DNA of 64,000 nt from Symbiodinium natans (GCA_905221605.1 CAJNDS010002764.1:217001-281000), one strand, 5' to 3'. Shown: positions 19,963-29,479, counted from the stretch's first letter. Made by a program: numbers and translations. The notes: generated by a model from the sequence alone, not told the origin.

Positions 19963-20172
19963 AAAGAGATGCCTTCCCTATGGCACTTGGTGCTGAACGA
20001 ACCCCAAGTCCCAAGCCCCAAGCCCCAAACCCTAGCGTAAGCCCTAAATCCCTTCGAAAGAGGTCGCAGGTATGGCATCCCTTTGACGACTCTATTGGGG
20101 TTTAGGGTTTAGGGTTTAGGGTTTAGGGTTTAGGGCTTAGGGTTTAGGGTTTAGGGTTAGGCCGAAGCCCAG

Positions 20173-20236
20173 GGAGCTGACACCTCAAGCCGAGGCAGCC
20201 TCGGCCGCGGTGCCGGCCCTGACGATGCTGGCCCAG
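20173..20236 (+). CDS. Exon-like island
   Basis: GAAGCCCAG acceptor, then ELTPQAEAASAAVPAL-TMLAQ, CAG/GTGTGC donor, G-strand array after. G-strand repeats also precede it, an exception to the common order. Confidence 0.5.
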
Positions 20237-20646
20237 GTGTGCGAAGGGCTCATAGGGTTTAGGGTTTAGGGTTTGGGGGTTAAGGGGTCGAGGGTTTCGG
20301 GTTTCGGGTTTAGGGTTCAGGTTTTGGGGGTTAAGGGGTCTAGGGTTTAGGGGCTTTTTTCAAGAGAGGAGGGTTGGGGTGTTGAGTGTTTAAAGGTTTT
20401 TTCGAGTGCTTCAGAGGAATTACGGTTTTGGGGGCTAGGCTGTTGGGGTTTGAGGTTGGGGGGAGCGGGGGTTCCACCCCGAACCCCAAACCCCAAACCG
20501 CAAACCCTATAAACCCTGCCTAAACCCTATAACCCCTAAGAATACACCTTAAACCTTAAACTTTCCCGAAACCATACAAGCCCTATGCATTAAATCCTTA
20601 ATGGTTCAGGGCTGAGCCTAAGCTCCCTACATGCCCTGCACCCCAG
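20237..20646. repeat. G-strand array, unique spacer, C-strand array
   Basis: G-strand 20250-20400, C-strand 20475-20600, ending CCTGCACCCCAG. Confidence 0.7.
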
Positions 20647-20715
20647 GTCCCCCCTAAAAAAAGCTGCCCCGGCGCCCTCTAGCTCTCGACTGTCCAAGCC
20701 TTCCCGCAGCTATCG
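20647..20715 (+). CDS. Exon-like island
   Basis: SPLKKAAPAPSSSRLSKPS-RSYR, a basic Pro/Ser-rich stretch, after GCACCCCAG and before a G-strand array. Confidence 0.45.
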
Positions 20716-20881
20716 GTTCGGGTTTGGGGTTTAGGGTTTAGGGTTTAGGGGTTTAGGGGTTTTGGGGTTTAGGGGTTTAGGGGTTTAGGGTTTAGGGTTT
20801 AGGGTTTAGGGTTCATGTAGGGCTTACAGTGTTCAGGGTTTAGGGCTTCTCGTGTTTTGTGCTATTTGCGTCTTCTTTCAG

Positions 20882-20920
20882 CCAGGATGCCGAGGCGAAG
20901 TATGGCGACCAGCGCAAGTT
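20882..20920 (+). CDS. Short exon-like island with a GTAGGG donor
   Basis: One of the best acceptors in the window (TTTGCGTCTTCTTTCAG), then QDAEAKYGDQRK, then GTAGGG. The following G-strand array (20945-21110) is the intron body. Confidence 0.5.
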
Positions 20921-21422
20921 GTAGGGGACCTCGGAGAAGGGTTTGGGGGCTTCGGGTGTAGGGTTTGGGGTTTAGGGCTTAGGGTTTCGGGTTTAGGGTT
21001 TAGGGTTTGGGGTTTAGGGCTTAGGGTTTCGAGTTTGGGGTTTAGGGTTTAGGGCTTAAGGGCTTAGGGTTTACGGTTTAGAGTTTGGGGTTTAGGTTTA
21101 AGGATTTGAGGTTTAGGTTGACGTGGGCTTGCAGTCCATCCGTTCCATAGAAGTGATGTTTCTAATCAGCACATGAGGTTCATCATCTCTCGAAGGCAGA
21201 CCGAATAAGTTGCCTCCATGATGGCATTCACTTCTTACTTTTGTTTACGCAGAAGCTGTGTTTCGCCTGGAGGCCTGTATCACCGAAGCGTGAAGTCGTC
21301 CTCACAAGTCACATGTGGGCAGGTCTGCACGATTTGAACTTTTTGGGTACACGCAATCTCGGTGGGCCCCATTAAAGAAAGGAACAAACCCTAAACCCGA
21401 AACCCGAAGCCCCTGTCCTCAG

Positions 21423-21489
21423 TGCCGCCGTCCTTGTCCCGCTCACGACGCTGGTCTTCCCGGCTGTTGCGATGGGCATGTTCGCCTGA
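21423..21489 (+). CDS. Candidate terminal exon with a hydrophobic end
   Basis: CCCTGTCCTCAG, then AAVLVPLTTLVFPAVAMGMF-A and TGA 21487-21489: a membrane-helix-like C terminus. A second open frame (Arg/Ser-rich) overlaps, so the frame is not certain. Confidence 0.4.
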
Positions 21490-21631
21490 GCCCCGGTCCT
21501 TGGGCCATAGCAGAGAGTGCTTTTCAACGCCCCCTCCCCCCCCCTCCGCCCTGTGCCCTAAGCCGTTTCAATTTATGAGAGGGGCGCTGGGGACCCGGGC
21601 TTCCTTTCCGCACTAAGCCCCAAGCTCTCTC

Positions 21632-21738
21632 TCAACCACCCTCAACCACCCCCAACCACCCTCAACCACCCCCAACCACCCTCAACCACCCTCAACCACC
21701 CTCAACCACCCTCAACCACCCTCAACCACCCTCAACCC
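21632..21738 (+). repeat. CTCAACCACC minisatellite
   Basis: About ten 10-bp units within a C-rich tract upstream of the next acceptor. Confidence 0.9.
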
Positions 21739-21809
21739 CCCAACCCCGCAGCCCCAAGCCCCAGGAATTCTTCAAGCCTGATCCCTCGCCCTTAAGCCGT
21801 GAAGCCCAG

Positions 21810-21863
21810 GTGCTGTACTCTTTCCAGGAGGACAAAAAGGGAACTGACACAGGGCATTTGGGG
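21810..21863 (+). CDS. Exon-like island
   Basis: GTGAAGCCCAG, then VLYSFQEDKKGTDTGHLG, then GTTTGGTG and a G-strand tract. C-strand/minisatellite upstream. Confidence 0.5.
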
Positions 21864-22027
21864 GTTTGGTGCACACTTGAGTGTTTGATTCGGGCTTCGG
21901 AGTTTAGGGGGTTTGTGGGTTTAGGGGTCTATACGAGTCTAGGGATTTATTGGGGTATGGGGCTGTAAGGTTTAGGCAATCAGTCGGACGAAGCACCAGC
22001 AGCGCCTGGCTACGGGCGTTGCAGCCT

Positions 22028-22140
22028 CTACGATCTGCTTAAGAATCCCCCCAAAAATAACAAATGAAAAAACACTAGATTGCCCTTATGTGGAGGATTT
22101 TTTTATCATGCCTTTTTGGGGGTTCTTAAGCAATCACTAG
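22028..22140. mobile_element. Family C inverted-repeat element, copy 1
   Basis: Left arm CTACGATCTGCTTAAGAATC, right arm GGGGGTTCTTAAGCAATCAC plus TAG; 113 bp with an AT-rich centre. No clear target duplication. Confidence 0.75.
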
Positions 22141-22183
22141 TTCTGGCCGTAAACCCCTGGAATCCTGAATCTGCTGTCGACAG

Positions 22184-22237
22184 GATGCCTTCTGGCGCGT
22201 AGTCCCGGGCACCAAGCGCGCCAAGGAGTTGTCGTGA
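22184..22237 (+). CDS. Candidate terminal exon
   Basis: TGCTGTCGACAG, then DAFWRVVPGTKRAKELS and TGA 22235-22237, followed by a long G-strand array. Confidence 0.45.
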   Translation, partial: DAFWRVVPGTKRAKELS

Positions 22238-22244
22238 GCCCAGG

Positions 22245-22385
22245 TTTGGGTTTAGGGTTTAGGCGGGTAGGGTTTAGGGTTTAGGGTTTAGGGTTTAGGG
22301 TTTAGGGTTTAGGGTTTAGGGTTTAGGGTTTAGGGTTTAGGGTTTAGGGTTTAGGGTTTAGGGTTTAGGGTTTGTAGGGTTTGTG
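22245..22385 (+). repeat. Long, nearly perfect TTTAGGG array
   Basis: About fifteen consecutive GGGTTTA units at 22268-22373, among the purest G-strand arrays in the window. Confidence 0.95.
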
Positions 22386-22647
22386 GGAGGACTTACAACG
22401 TTTTACAGGGTTTTATAGGTTTCTGTGGCTTGTAGGGCCTAGGAAAGAGAGCTTAGGGATTGGGATGCCGGGGTTCAGGTGCCGAAGATGTGATTCAAAC
22501 CATGAGGGTTCAGTATTTCTAAGAGGGGAGAGTGGGGGAACCCTAAACCCAAAACCCAAAACCCAACACCCAACACCCAACACCCTAAACCCTAAACCCT
22601 AAACCCTAAACCCTGGTTGTTGCGGGGCATTCTCCGTGTGTTCCCAG

Positions 22648-22702
22648 CGGAAGAGAGCTCGATGTCATCCCAACCCTTGAGACCCTAGACGCTAAACTGT
22701 AA
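22648..22702 (+). CDS. Candidate terminal exon
   Basis: GTGTGTTCCCAG, then GRELDVIPTLETLDAKL and TAA 22700-22702. C-strand repeats on both sides. Confidence 0.35.
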
Positions 22703-22734
22703 CCCCTAACCCACAAAGCCTTGTAACGCTAAAC

Positions 22735-22900
22735 CCTAAACCCTAAACCCTAAGCCCTAAGCCCTAAGCCCTAAGCCCTAAGCCCTAAGCCCTAAGCCCT
22801 AAGCCCTAAGCCCTAACCCCTAAGCCCTAACCCCTAACCCCTAAACCCTAAACCCTAAACCCTAAACCCTAAACCCTAAACCCTAAACCCTAAACCCACA
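22735..22900 (-). repeat. CCCTAAG and CCCTAAA array
   Basis: About a dozen CCCTAAG units followed by CCCTAAA units: local homogenisation of a variant repeat. Confidence 0.9.
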
Positions 22901-22924
22901 AAGCCCTACAATCATCCCGCGGAG

Positions 22925-23002
22925 CCAAGGGAGGATGCCTGGAGAGAGCACCCGCTCTTCGCCAACTCCAAGGACGATGCGTGCGGGGCTTTGCCACGAT
23001 AG
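22925..23002 (+). CDS. Exon-like island ending in a stop
   Basis: ATCCCGCGGAG acceptor, then PREDAWREHPLFANSKDD and ACGALPR, TAG 23000-23002, then a G-strand array. C-strand array upstream. Confidence 0.5.
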   Translation, partial: PREDAWREHPLFANSKDDACGALPR

Positions 23003-23375
23003 GGTTTGGGTTTAGGGTTTAGGGTTTAGGGTTTAGGGTTTAGGTTTAGGGTTTAGGGTTTAGGGTCTAGGGTCTTGAGGGTCAGGGTTCAGGGTTCAGG
23101 GTTCAGGGCTTTTGAACCGCCACTCCCCAAACCCTGACCCTAAACCCAAACTGACCCTAAGGGTTCAAGGGTGTGGCGTGTTGTTTGGGGGGGGGGGGGG
23201 GGGTGGGGCCTAAACCCTAAACTCTAAACTCTAAACCCTAAACCCAACCTAAACCTTAAACCCTAAACCCTAAACCCTAAACCCTAAACCCTAAACCCTA
23301 AACCCTAAACCCTAAACCCTAAACCCTAAACCCTAAACCCTAAACCCTAAACCCTAAACCCTAAACCCGCGCCAG

Positions 23376-23441
23376 GACCCGCTGGATGGCCTGATCAACC
23401 CGGATGACTACGAGAAGGGCCCCTGGCTGAGAGCACCCAGG
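23376..23441 (+). CDS. Exon-like island with a telomere-repeat donor
   Basis: A long pure CCCTAAA array (23255-23365), CGCGCCAG, then DPLDGLINPDDYEKGPWLRA, donor GTTTAGGG. A textbook example of the C-array, exon, G-array order. Confidence 0.65.
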
Positions 23442-23614
23442 GTTTAGGGTCTAGGGTTGAAGCCGCTGAGCCAGGTCTTTGAGGGCCTCAAACCCTAAAC
23501 CCTAAACCCTCAGCCCTAAGCCCTAAGCCCTAAGCCCTAAGCCCTAAGCCCTAAACCCTAAACCCTAAACCCTAAAGCTCTTTTTTTTTCCTCCGCACTT
23601 TTCTTTTGGCTGAG

Positions 23615-23674
23615 GCCTCGAGGAGGCTTGGGAGCGAGCGAAGCCGGCCGGCAGCCGTGGACTTGGGGGAGAGG
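23615..23674 (+). CDS. Exon-like island
   Basis: A pyrimidine tract and TTTTGGCTGAG precede ASRRLGSERSRPAAVDLGER; donor GTTTTAAGG; a long G-strand tract follows. Confidence 0.5.
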
Positions 23675-23782
23675 GTTTTAAGGGTTTGTAGGGTTTAGGG
23701 TTTAGGGTTTAGGGGTTTAGGGTTTAGGGTTTAGGGGTTTCGGGTTTAGGGTTTAGGGTTTAGGGGTTTAGGGTTTGGGTTT

Positions 23783-23955
23783 AGGGTTTATAGGGTTTAT
23801 AGGGTTTATAGGGTTTATGGGGTTTATGGGGTTTATAGGGTTTATAGGGTTTATAGGGTTTATGTTTATAGGGTTTATAGGGTTTATAGGGTTTATAGGG
23901 TTCATAGGGTTTATAGGGTTTGTAGGGTTTATAGGGTTTATAGGGTTTAGGGGTT
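23783..23955 (+). repeat. TTTATAGGG minisatellite
   Basis: About eighteen 9-bp units GGGTTTATA. The complementary type CCCTATAAA is at 25707-25800 and 33180-33215, and another G-strand copy is at 40745-40870. Confidence 0.95.
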
Positions 23956-24249
23956 TACGATGTATAAGGTTTAGGGGTTTAGGGGTTGGGGTTCGGGGTT
24001 TATGGGGTTTATAGGGTTTTGGGGTTTTCAGGGGGTTTAGGGTTTCGGGGGGTTTTGAGGGCAGTGAAGCGTATTGTGCTAACCTGGGAGCAGTAAAACG
24101 TAAAATTTGGGGTACGGGAGTCGACCCCGGTTCAGGATTGGTCGAGTTGTCTGGGGCCTAAACTCTAAACCCTAAACCCTAAACCCTAAACCCTAAACCG
24201 CATTTCTTCAAAACTGGAGCAGACTGCTAACGTGCACAGCCCCCCCCCC

Positions 24250-24336
24250 CATCTATTGACACACTCGTTCGCCTGCGGCTGCCAAGGCACGGTCACTGTC
24301 AAGGACAAGCTGAAGCAGCATCTTACCTGCAGCCGA
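24250..24336 (+). CDS. Exon-like island with a zinc-finger-like pattern
   Basis: Reads LLTHSFACGCQGTVTVKDK-LKQHLTCSR, then GTTCGGG. Cys-x-Cys followed by His-x3-Cys about 14 residues on could bind zinc. A second open frame overlaps. C-strand array (24160-24200) upstream, G-strand downstream. Confidence 0.5.
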
Positions 24337-24603
24337 GTTCGGGTTTGGGGTTCAGGGTTTGGGGTTTAGGGTTTAGGGTTTAGGGTTGAGGGTTTGGGGT
24401 TTAGGGTTAATCCCCTCCCCCTCTCCCCCTCTCCCCCTCTCCGCAAGAAAAATACCCCCCAAAAATGGGAGTCCAATGTCTGGCTGGATGTCTAGCTGGA
24501 TGTCTAGCTTCGGGTTCTCATCAGCAAAGTCTCTCTCGTGCCGTCGCTCACTGAATCAACTGCTCACAGGACCTAAGCCCCGTTCCCTAAGCCCGAAACC
24601 CTG

Positions 24604-24716
24604 ATTCCGAAATCCCCTCCCAAAAAAACACAAATAGAAATCCCTATATTGCCTTGATAAGGAGGATGTTTGTATTCTATGGTAGGGGTTCTTAAACAAA
24701 TAGTAGAACAGCCTTA
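24604..24716. mobile_element. Family C element, copy 2
   Basis: Right arm GGGGTTCTTAAACAAATAGT-AG is well kept; the left arm (AAATCCCCTCCCAAAAAAAC) is degenerate; the centre AATCCCTATATTGCCTT is shared with 44129-44240. Confidence 0.65.
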
Positions 24717-25023
24717 GGGCTGGTTTCTTCTTAAACCCCCCCCCCCCCCCCACACACCCCATTAACACTCAACCCTGGCCCTACACCCCCTAAAGCCCTC
24801 AAGGCCTTGAGCGCCCTCGTCAATCCCTAAACCCTAAACCCTAAACCCTAAACCCTAAGCCCTAAGCCCTGAACCCTAAGCCTAAGCCCTAAAACCCTAA
24901 ACCCTAAAACCAAATCCTAAACCCTAACCCTAAACCACCCTAAACCCTAAACCCTAAACCCTAAACCAACCCTAGGCCCTAAACGAACCCTAAGCCCCTA
25001 AGCCCCAACCCTACACTGCGCAG

Positions 25024-25095
25024 CTGAGGATGGCCAAGCAGAAAACCCCACTGGGCGCCTTGGGTGGCGATCAACGCTGTCCAGATTTCGAAGAT
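25024..25095 (+). CDS. Exon-like island with a GTAGGG donor
   Basis: ACACTGCGCAG, then 24 codons LRMAKQKTPLGALGGDQR-CPDFED, then GTAGGG. C-strand array (24820-25010) upstream. Confidence 0.55.
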
Positions 25096-25171
25096 GTAGG
25101 GATTAGGTCAACCCTAGACCCTAAACCCTAAACCCTAACACCCTAAAAAACCCTAAAACCCTAACCCCAAA

Positions 25172-25191
25172 CCCCCCCCCCCCCCCCCCCC
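25172..25191 (-). repeat. Poly-C run
   Basis: About twenty C residues at the end of a C-strand array. Similar runs occur at 6247, 33234, 47259 and 49095; poly-G runs occur at 23187 and 38808. Confidence 0.95.
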
Positions 25192-25624
25192 TCTTAGTTT
25201 TCAAGAGGGTGTCTTTGTCAAACTCGCTGGTTTCGGGCAGTGCAGGTGCAGGGAGAAGGGTTGAGGGTTAAGGGTTAAGGGCATAGGGTTTTAGGGAACT
25301 TCAGGGTTTAGGGTTTGGGGTTTAGGGCTTAGGGTTGGGTGTATGTGCCCTTCTTTGATCAATTTGTGAAGGTCACAGAAGAAGTCTGAATGACCCCTGT
25401 CAGAGCCTTACATGCGAAAGGGCAAGCATACCGACTCACGAAAGAGCTGTTGTTGGTGGGGGCCCCTGGGCCCTAAGCCCTAAATCCAAAGCCCGAAGCC
25501 CTAAGCCCCAAACCTCAAACCCTACAAATGAACCCCAAAACAAAACAAACCCCACAAACCCCAAAACCCTTTAAACAAACATAAATAAACCCCCATAAAC
25601 CCCATAAACCCCAAAACCCCAAAA

Positions 25625-25700
25625 CGTGAAATCCATGCGGACGCCAGGAGTCTTGGAGGTCCCTGTCTGCGTGAGCCCAAAGGCCAGCGGCCCTAAACGC
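25625..25700 (+). other. Island containing a local duplication
   Basis: TCCCTGTCTGCGTGAGCCCA at about 25660 recurs at 25868, after the CCCTATAAA array. It looks like a partial exon copied with the intervening repeat. Confidence 0.45.
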
Positions 25701-25706
25701 TGCAAG

Positions 25707-25805
25707 CCCTATAAACCCTATAAACCCTATGAACCCTATAAACCCTATAAACCCTATAAACCCTATAAACCCTATAAACCCTATAAACCCTATAATCCCA
25801 TAACC
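25707..25805 (-). repeat. CCCTATAAA minisatellite
   Basis: About ten 9-bp units, the complement type of the TTTATAGGG array at 23783-23955. Confidence 0.95.
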
Positions 25806-26078
25806 CCAATAAACCCTAAACCGCAAAACCCCTAAGCCCTAATCCCTAAACCCTAAACCCTAAACCCTTATCCCTGTCTGCGTGAGCCCAAAGGGCCCCT
25901 GAGGCTTCTTCTGGGAAGAACGGGCATTGGGTTTCAGGGGTCCTTGCGGGGGCTCTTTTGGACTTGCATCCAAGAGGGATGACCACATTTTGGGGGTAGC
26001 CAAGAAGGGGAGAAGATTTTTTTGGGAAAATTCCGCGACTCTCTCTTCTCTCTTCTCTCTTCTCTTTGTCTCTGGCAG

Positions 26079-26202
26079 TGCTCATGCGCTCCCTCAAAGC
26101 ACCAACTCGCTGCAGTCTAGTACTCTGCATTGCGCCGTCCTTGCCCTTGGATACTCAATTCTCTGGATTTCGCTGGTATTCGCTGGTTACTTGTGGGGCT
26201 AA
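26079..26202 (+). CDS. Candidate terminal exon with a membrane helix
   Basis: An excellent acceptor (TCTTCTCTTTGTCTCTGGCAG) is followed by AHALPQSTNSLQSSTLH and CAVLALGYSILWISLVFAG-YLWG, TAA 26200-26202. The last 22 residues form a likely transmembrane helix, so the protein would end in the membrane. The same frame is open upstream to 25927. Family unknown. Confidence 0.55.
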
Positions 26203-26277
26203 CCTCCTAAACCCTACACGATCCTAACGCGGTCCTAACACGGTCCTAAGTCTTCTGCAACCCACGAGTCCCTGCAG

Positions 26278-26391
26278 GTCGCAGTGCCATCTGAGAGGGC
26301 CAGATTGCCCTTAAGCGGCCGTTTTGACCCGTAGCGCTGCCCGTCGCATTGCTTAACCGGAAGACGCTGGTGACCGGGATGGCCCAGGCGA
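26278..26391 (+). CDS. Exon-like island, possibly two exons
   Basis: GTCCCTGCAG, then VAVPSERARLPLSGRFDP to a TAG that can itself serve as acceptor (CCCGTAG); then ALPVALLNRKTLVTGMAQ. G-strand array from 26416. Confidence 0.45.
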
Positions 26392-26510
26392 ATTGTTGCT
26401 GTACTTAACTTCTTGGGGTTAAGGGTTTAGGGTTTAGGGTTTAGGGTTTAGGGCTTAGTTTCTTAGTGTAAGTGTGCCCAAAAAAAACGTGAAGAGTTGG
26501 CCCCAAGCAG

Positions 26511-26636
26511 GGGGAAACCTCCTTCAGAGTAGAGAGCTATCCACTCTCAGCACCAGCGACCTGGCAGCTCTCAACTTTTTGGAAGCCAAAGAGCGGGGGC
26601 GCGAAGTCCGCAAGCCAGATCCCCCGGCTCAACACG
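26511..26636 (+). CDS. Exon-like island
   Basis: GGCCCCAAGCAG, then GNLLQSRELSTLSTSDLAAL, NFLEAKERGREVRKPDPPAQ, donor GTTGAG (or a stop four bases on). Charged and helix-rich; one of the longer clean frames. Family unknown. Confidence 0.55.
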
Positions 26637-26805
26637 GTTGAGCAGACCCGCTAAACACCTCCAGAAGCCCTCCCCCGAAGCCGCATCTCCGATCTAGGAC
26701 CCACGAAGACCCCAAAACAGCAACACCGCCAGAACACTCTGGGCGGTCGTTTTTGTGTGACCCAGGAGGGCGCTGCGCCCCGCCTGGAAAAAAGGGGCAG
26801 GCTGC

Positions 26806-27010
26806 GCCCTAAACTCCCTAAACTCCCTAAACTCCCTAAACTCCCTAAACTCCCTGAACTCCCTGAACTCCCTAAACTCCCTAAGCTCCCTGAACTCCCT
26901 GAACTCCCTAAACTCCCAAAACTCCCTAAACTCCCTAAACTCCCTGAACTCCCTAAACTCCCTAAACTCCCTAAACTCCCTAAACTCCCTAAACTCCCTA
27001 AACTCCCTAA
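26806..27010 (-). repeat. CTCCCTAAA minisatellite
   Basis: About twenty-two 9-bp units CTCCCTAAA/CTCCCTGAA. The Pro/Lys/Leu repeat frame across it is an artefact. Confidence 0.95.
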
Positions 27011-27019
27011 ACCCTAAAC

Positions 27020-27180
27020 CCTCGCGGGTTCTTGGAGGGTAGGTTCGTCCTCTTTCCGGGATTCAAGAACCACGGCCTATAAGGCCCCCCCCAAAGAGAT
27101 GCTGTTCCATGAGCCATGTCGGCCCCACGGCGCTTTTGCCCGATGCCCGAGAAGAGGTCCTAGAGAGGCCTGCGGAACCC
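27020..27180 (+). other. Weak exon-like island
   Basis: Two possible short frames: FVLFPGFKNHGL after GGAGGGTAG, and EMLFHEPCRPHGAFARCP further on. No reliable splice sites. Confidence 0.3.
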
Positions 27181-27377
27181 TGAGCCCCAAATTGCACCTC
27201 AAACCCGTAAACCCTAAACTTTGTCATAGTTGGGTAACATTTTACATTTTTAAGGGTACTTAAACCCAATAAGGAATATAAATTTAGAATTTTACTACTA
27301 TACCAACCATGAACTAGTAAACCCCAAACCCCAAACTCCAAACCCTAAGCCCTAGCGGCCCGAACCCCCCAAAGCGA

Positions 27378-27690
27378 GTCAGCGCCAGCGTCGAAACTAT
27401 CCTCGCGCCGGCCCGCCTCGATCTCAGCTTGGGATGTCCCCCCTCATACTAAGAGTCCTTAATGGGGACAGGTTTCGGGTGTAGGGTTTAGGGTGTAGGG
27501 TGTAGGGTTTAGGGTTTAGGGTTATAGTACCCCCGGTTATCATCCCCATTAAGGACTGTTAGTATAAGGGGGGGACATCCCAAATCTCAGCGTGGGTCAA
27601 GTGCGACTAGGCGAGGTGCTTTTTGGCTGTGAGCTTCGCATGTTCAGCCCACTGCAACCACCTCCGGAACCCGCAACGCCCCCAGAAAAC
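27378..27690 (+). CDS. Coding exon interrupted by a family A element
   Basis: The left half reads VSASVETILAPARLDLS up to 27428. The right half from 27592 reads VGQVRLGEVLFGCELRMF, then SPLQPPPEPATPPEN. The two join in frame when the element (27429-27583) and one copy of the 8-bp duplication ATCTCAGC are removed. So the element either entered a coding exon and broke it, or it is spliced out as an intron. Splicing would need an unusual CT-AG or GC-CA pair, since no GT falls in the duplicated window. Family unknown. Confidence 0.6.
27421..27591. mobile_element. Family A element, copy 5, with perfect 8-bp target duplication
   Basis: Element 27429-27583 (155 bp), TTGGGATGTCCCCCC to GGGGGGGACATCCCAA, flanked by ATCTCAGC at 27421-27428 and 27584-27591. 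The internal arms AGTCCTTAATGGGGA and CCCCATTAAGGACT are kept. A GGGTTTA/GGGTGTA telomere-like array (27476-27530) sits in the loop, which makes this copy longer than the others. Confidence 0.92.
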
Positions 27691-27903
27691 CCCCCAACAA
27701 AACCCCTAAACTAAACCCCGAACCCTCCCTAAACCTCTCAGCCCCTCAACCCCTCAACCCCTCAACCCCTCAAACCCTCAACCCCTCAGCCCCTCAAGCC
27801 CTCAAGCCCTAAACCCCTAAACCCCTAAACCCCTAAACCCTAGCCTTAAACCCTAGCCCTAAACCCCAAACGCCCTAAACCCCCCAAGAATCCGTCCTCC
27901 AAG

Positions 27904-28014
27904 GGATGCGATGCCCGCGGGACTCGGTGCGGCTGCGCGGCTGGCCGAGTGCCTCGGCTCCCTCCAAAAGCCCCGGACATCCCAACAAAGATCCTTGTGG
28001 CGTAAAGCTTCAGG
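27904..28014 (+). CDS. Exon-like island
   Basis: C-strand array (27710-27890), GTCCTCCAAG, then DAMPAGLGAAARLAECLGSL and QKPRTSQQRSLWRKAS, donor GTTTAGGG. Good composition. Confidence 0.55.
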
Positions 28015-28151
28015 GTTTAGGGTTTAGGGTTTGGGGTTCAGGGTTTAGGGTCAAAGCCCTACAGACGATGAATCCCCCGTTTCCCGACCCTCAAGAAAGC
28101 CAAAAGCGTTAAGCAACCTAAAGCTTGCCCCTCCTGCCTGGTTCTTAGCAG

Positions 28152-28217
28152 GGACTGAGGGAAGTAGGGTATACCCTTGACAGGATGGTGGGGCCTAAGG
28201 CCTCACACCAAGACTAG
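28152..28217 (+). CDS. Candidate terminal exon
   Basis: GCCTGGTTCTTAGCAG, then GLREVGYTLDRMVGPKASH-QD, TAG 28215-28217. Confidence 0.45.
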   Translation, partial: GLREVGYTLDRMVGPKASHQD

Positions 28218-28576
28218 AAACGACCCTGGACCGAACCCCAAGCCCAAGACAGCAGGAGTCTAGGGTTTAGGGTTTAGGGTTTAGGGCGTAGGGGTTAGGG
28301 TTTAGGGTTTAGGGTCAAGGGCGTAGGGGTTAGATGCTTGGGAAAGGCCTCCGGGTTTACGAAGAGACAGGGTCATCTCAACCTGTTCCCTTTTGAAGTA
28401 GAATGGGTACCTGGGGTGCCCCAACCCTGAACCTTAAACCCTACTCTCTGATGTAATTGGTGCCGAAACCCTGAACCCTATATACCCTGAACCCTATAAA
28501 CCCTGAACCCTGTAAACCCTATACCAGGCACTTGCGAACTCCCATCCCCCTCCCCTCTCCCTCTTACCCCGCTCAG

Positions 28577-28827
28577 AAGAAAGTGCAGGTGGCTCAGCGC
28601 GAGCACTGCGAGCCAGCGAGGCAACCCCCAGAAACAACGCTTCACTTGTTCAGGGTCGAGCCCCTCAACGCCAGGTGTTTTTTCGGGTTTGAGGGGTTTG
28701 GGGTGTTTAGAGTGGTTTATGGTGGTTTAGGGTGTTTGGGGCGTTTCGGGTTTGGGTATTTAGGTTGTGCAGTGCAAAGAGGAGGATGGAGTTCACGCCT
28801 GACACCCTGCAACGTGTCAGACTGTGA
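28577..28827 (+). CDS. Two-exon gene end with a telomere-like intron
   Basis: Exon 28577-28674 follows CTCTTACCCCGCTCAG and reads KKVQVAQREHCEPARQPPET then TLHLFRVEPLNA. Intron 28675-28772 (98 nt) starts GTGTTT, is made largely of GGGTTTG/GGTTTAG/GTGTTTAG units, and ends TTTAGGTTGTGCAG. Exon 28773-28827 continues in phase as SAKRRMEFTPDTLQRVRL and TGA. This is direct evidence that telomere-like sequence lies inside a GT-AG intron. Family unknown. Confidence 0.65.
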
Positions 28828-29068
28828 GGCTAAGGGGAACAAAGCGCTCAATCCGAAACCCTCCTAGCTGCTACTTCGAGGGTCTAAACTCCCCGAAACT
28901 CCCGAAACCCTTCAACCCCCATACAGTAACCCCCGTCTACCCTAAACCCTAAACCCCAAAACTAAACCCTAAACCCTAAACCCTAAACCCTAAACCCTAA
29001 AGCCTAAACCCTAAACCCTAAACCCTAAACCCTAAACCCTAAACCCTAAACTCTAAACCCGGGCGCAG

Positions 29069-29174
29069 CAGTTGTGCTCGGCCACAGGCCTGCGGTTGCC
29101 GACCTCCTTGCAAGGCCTGGACACCCTCCTCATTGCATACCAGAAAGTTCGGGGATACATCAAGCCCCTTTTAA
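29069..29174 (+). CDS. Exon-like island with a GTATGT donor
   Basis: Long C-strand array (28935-29060), CCGGGCGCAG, then QLCSATGLRLPTSLQGL and DTLLIAYQKVRGYIKPLL, donor GTATGT. One of the strongest exon calls in region 1. The next exon is not resolved; GTTGGCC after GGCTCAG at 29288 is a candidate. Confidence 0.65.
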
Positions 29175-29479
29175 GTATGTGTATATATGAATATAATTTC
29201 ATATGGTCGCATGTACATACATAGACACAACTTTTAGTCAATTCTTGGGTCGTTTAGGCTGTAGGGCACATAGATTATCAGGCTCAGGTTGGCCTTCGGG
29301 CCTGCTTTAGAGGCTCGTGTTGGGAGCGTGTTGTAGAACCGCAGTACCTTGCCCATTTCTGGGATTTTGGGGTTTGAGGGTTTAGGGTTTAGAGGGTATA
29401 GGGTTTCGGGTTTCGGGTTTCGGGAGTGTTTTTCGCGGTTTCAGGGTTTTTGTTGCAGGCTTTGCGGTGGGGAGGGGGG

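Noticed and set aside
23595-23614. Second spliced-leader relict (CTTTTCTTTTGGCTGAG)
   Set aside because: Only the TTTTGGCT core matches; the rest differs and it works well as an ordinary pyrimidine-rich acceptor.
23775-24014. Gly-Phe-Ile repeat frame; likewise at 25515-25826 and Pro-Lys-Leu repeats at 26757-27017
   Set aside because: Direct translations of 9-bp telomere-variant minisatellites, whose length is a multiple of three.
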